Program-made: the position numbers and the translations under genes
Notes under the pieces: model-generated
What the model was told of the DNA's origin: nothing
Database searches by the model: none
What the model saw: the letters and a program-made list of their open reading frames with translations, nothing else
Shown here: positions 22,381 through 22,454 of the stretch, in pieces
How the letters are laid out: every line of letters begins with the position of its first letter
Numbering within the stretch: position 1 is the stretch's first letter
DNA from: CAZQEZ01 sp964592475
Lineage (GTDB): Bacteria; Bacteroidota; Bacteroidia; Cytophagales; Cyclobacteriaceae
Direction: 5' to 3'
NCBI GenBank assembly: GCA_964592475.1
Contig: CAZQEZ010000072.1
Span: 1-22,454, forward strand
Length of the DNA: 22,454 nucleotides

Positions 22381-22454
22381 GAGAATCTAAATACAAACTT
22401 GATAAACAAATAGATAGAACTATAAGATACGATTTAAAAGATACTGATTTTTTT

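Larger units (their letters stand above)
22166..22454. other. Intergenic DNA at the right edge, no gene supported
   Basis: Apart from the two hairpins listed separately I see nothing that can be called here. GGAAG (22258-22262) and CTTCC (near 22280) form a short additional inverted repeat. The sequence ends in a T-run at 22448-22454, which could precede a feature outside the window. Confidence 0.4.

Overview
The window looks like chromosomal DNA of a Bacteroidota bacterium, most likely a marine-type member of the Cytophagia (an inference, not a species call). The reasons are AT-rich intergenic DNA with few Shine-Dalgarno sequences, several matches to the Bacteroidota promoter (TTTG, about 19-21 bases, TAnnTTTG), a giant secreted protein with a gliding-motility/type IX secretion C-terminal domain beside a PorP/SprF protein, and an arginine gene order (GNAT, argG, argC) that I recall from this phylum.

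Layout. At 1-1480 lies a housekeeping operon, pyrH-frr, with its own promoter and a strong hairpin terminator. At 1560-4840 two minus-strand genes encode a sodium:solute symporter and a lipoprotein predicted to be a beta-propeller. At 5238-7076 a CPA1-type cation/proton antiporter has a cytoplasmic TrkA-N domain. At 7232-9305 a tight plus-strand operon carries an ECF sigma factor, a small zinc-type anti-sigma factor, guanylate kinase (gmk) and nicotinate-nucleotide adenylyltransferase (nadD), closed by a bidirectional terminator. At 9377-15775 a 1721-residue T9SS cargo protein is divergent from a PorP/SprF protein. At 15779-17221 a lipoprotein sulfatase is convergent with the PorP gene. At 17382-20426 is an arginine biosynthesis operon (GNAT acyltransferase, argG, argC). 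At 20517-22165 are a coiled-coil protein with a nuclease-like C-terminus and a secreted carboxypeptidase-regulatory-like protein.

The most interesting feature is the unannotated leader of the arginine operon. A promoter match with exact consensus boxes (TTTG-N19-TAATTTTG) is followed by a 24-codon TTG-started frame holding four arginine codons within five (Arg Arg Phe Arg Arg). After it comes RNA that can form mutually exclusive hairpins. This has the architecture of a ribosome-mediated arginine attenuator, although no T-run terminator is visible.

Other points of interest are a tandem duplication of a propeller-PKD-Ig module of about 520 residues in the T9SS cargo protein, a six-copy 33-bp in-frame repeat coding a hendecad coiled coil fused to a PD-(D/E)XK-like domain, TAnnTTTG-like boxes lying directly against start codons (possible leaderless mRNAs), and a redox-type sigma/anti-sigma pair transcribed with nucleotide and NAD genes. 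I found no tRNA, rRNA, CRISPR array, insertion sequence or obvious pseudogene.
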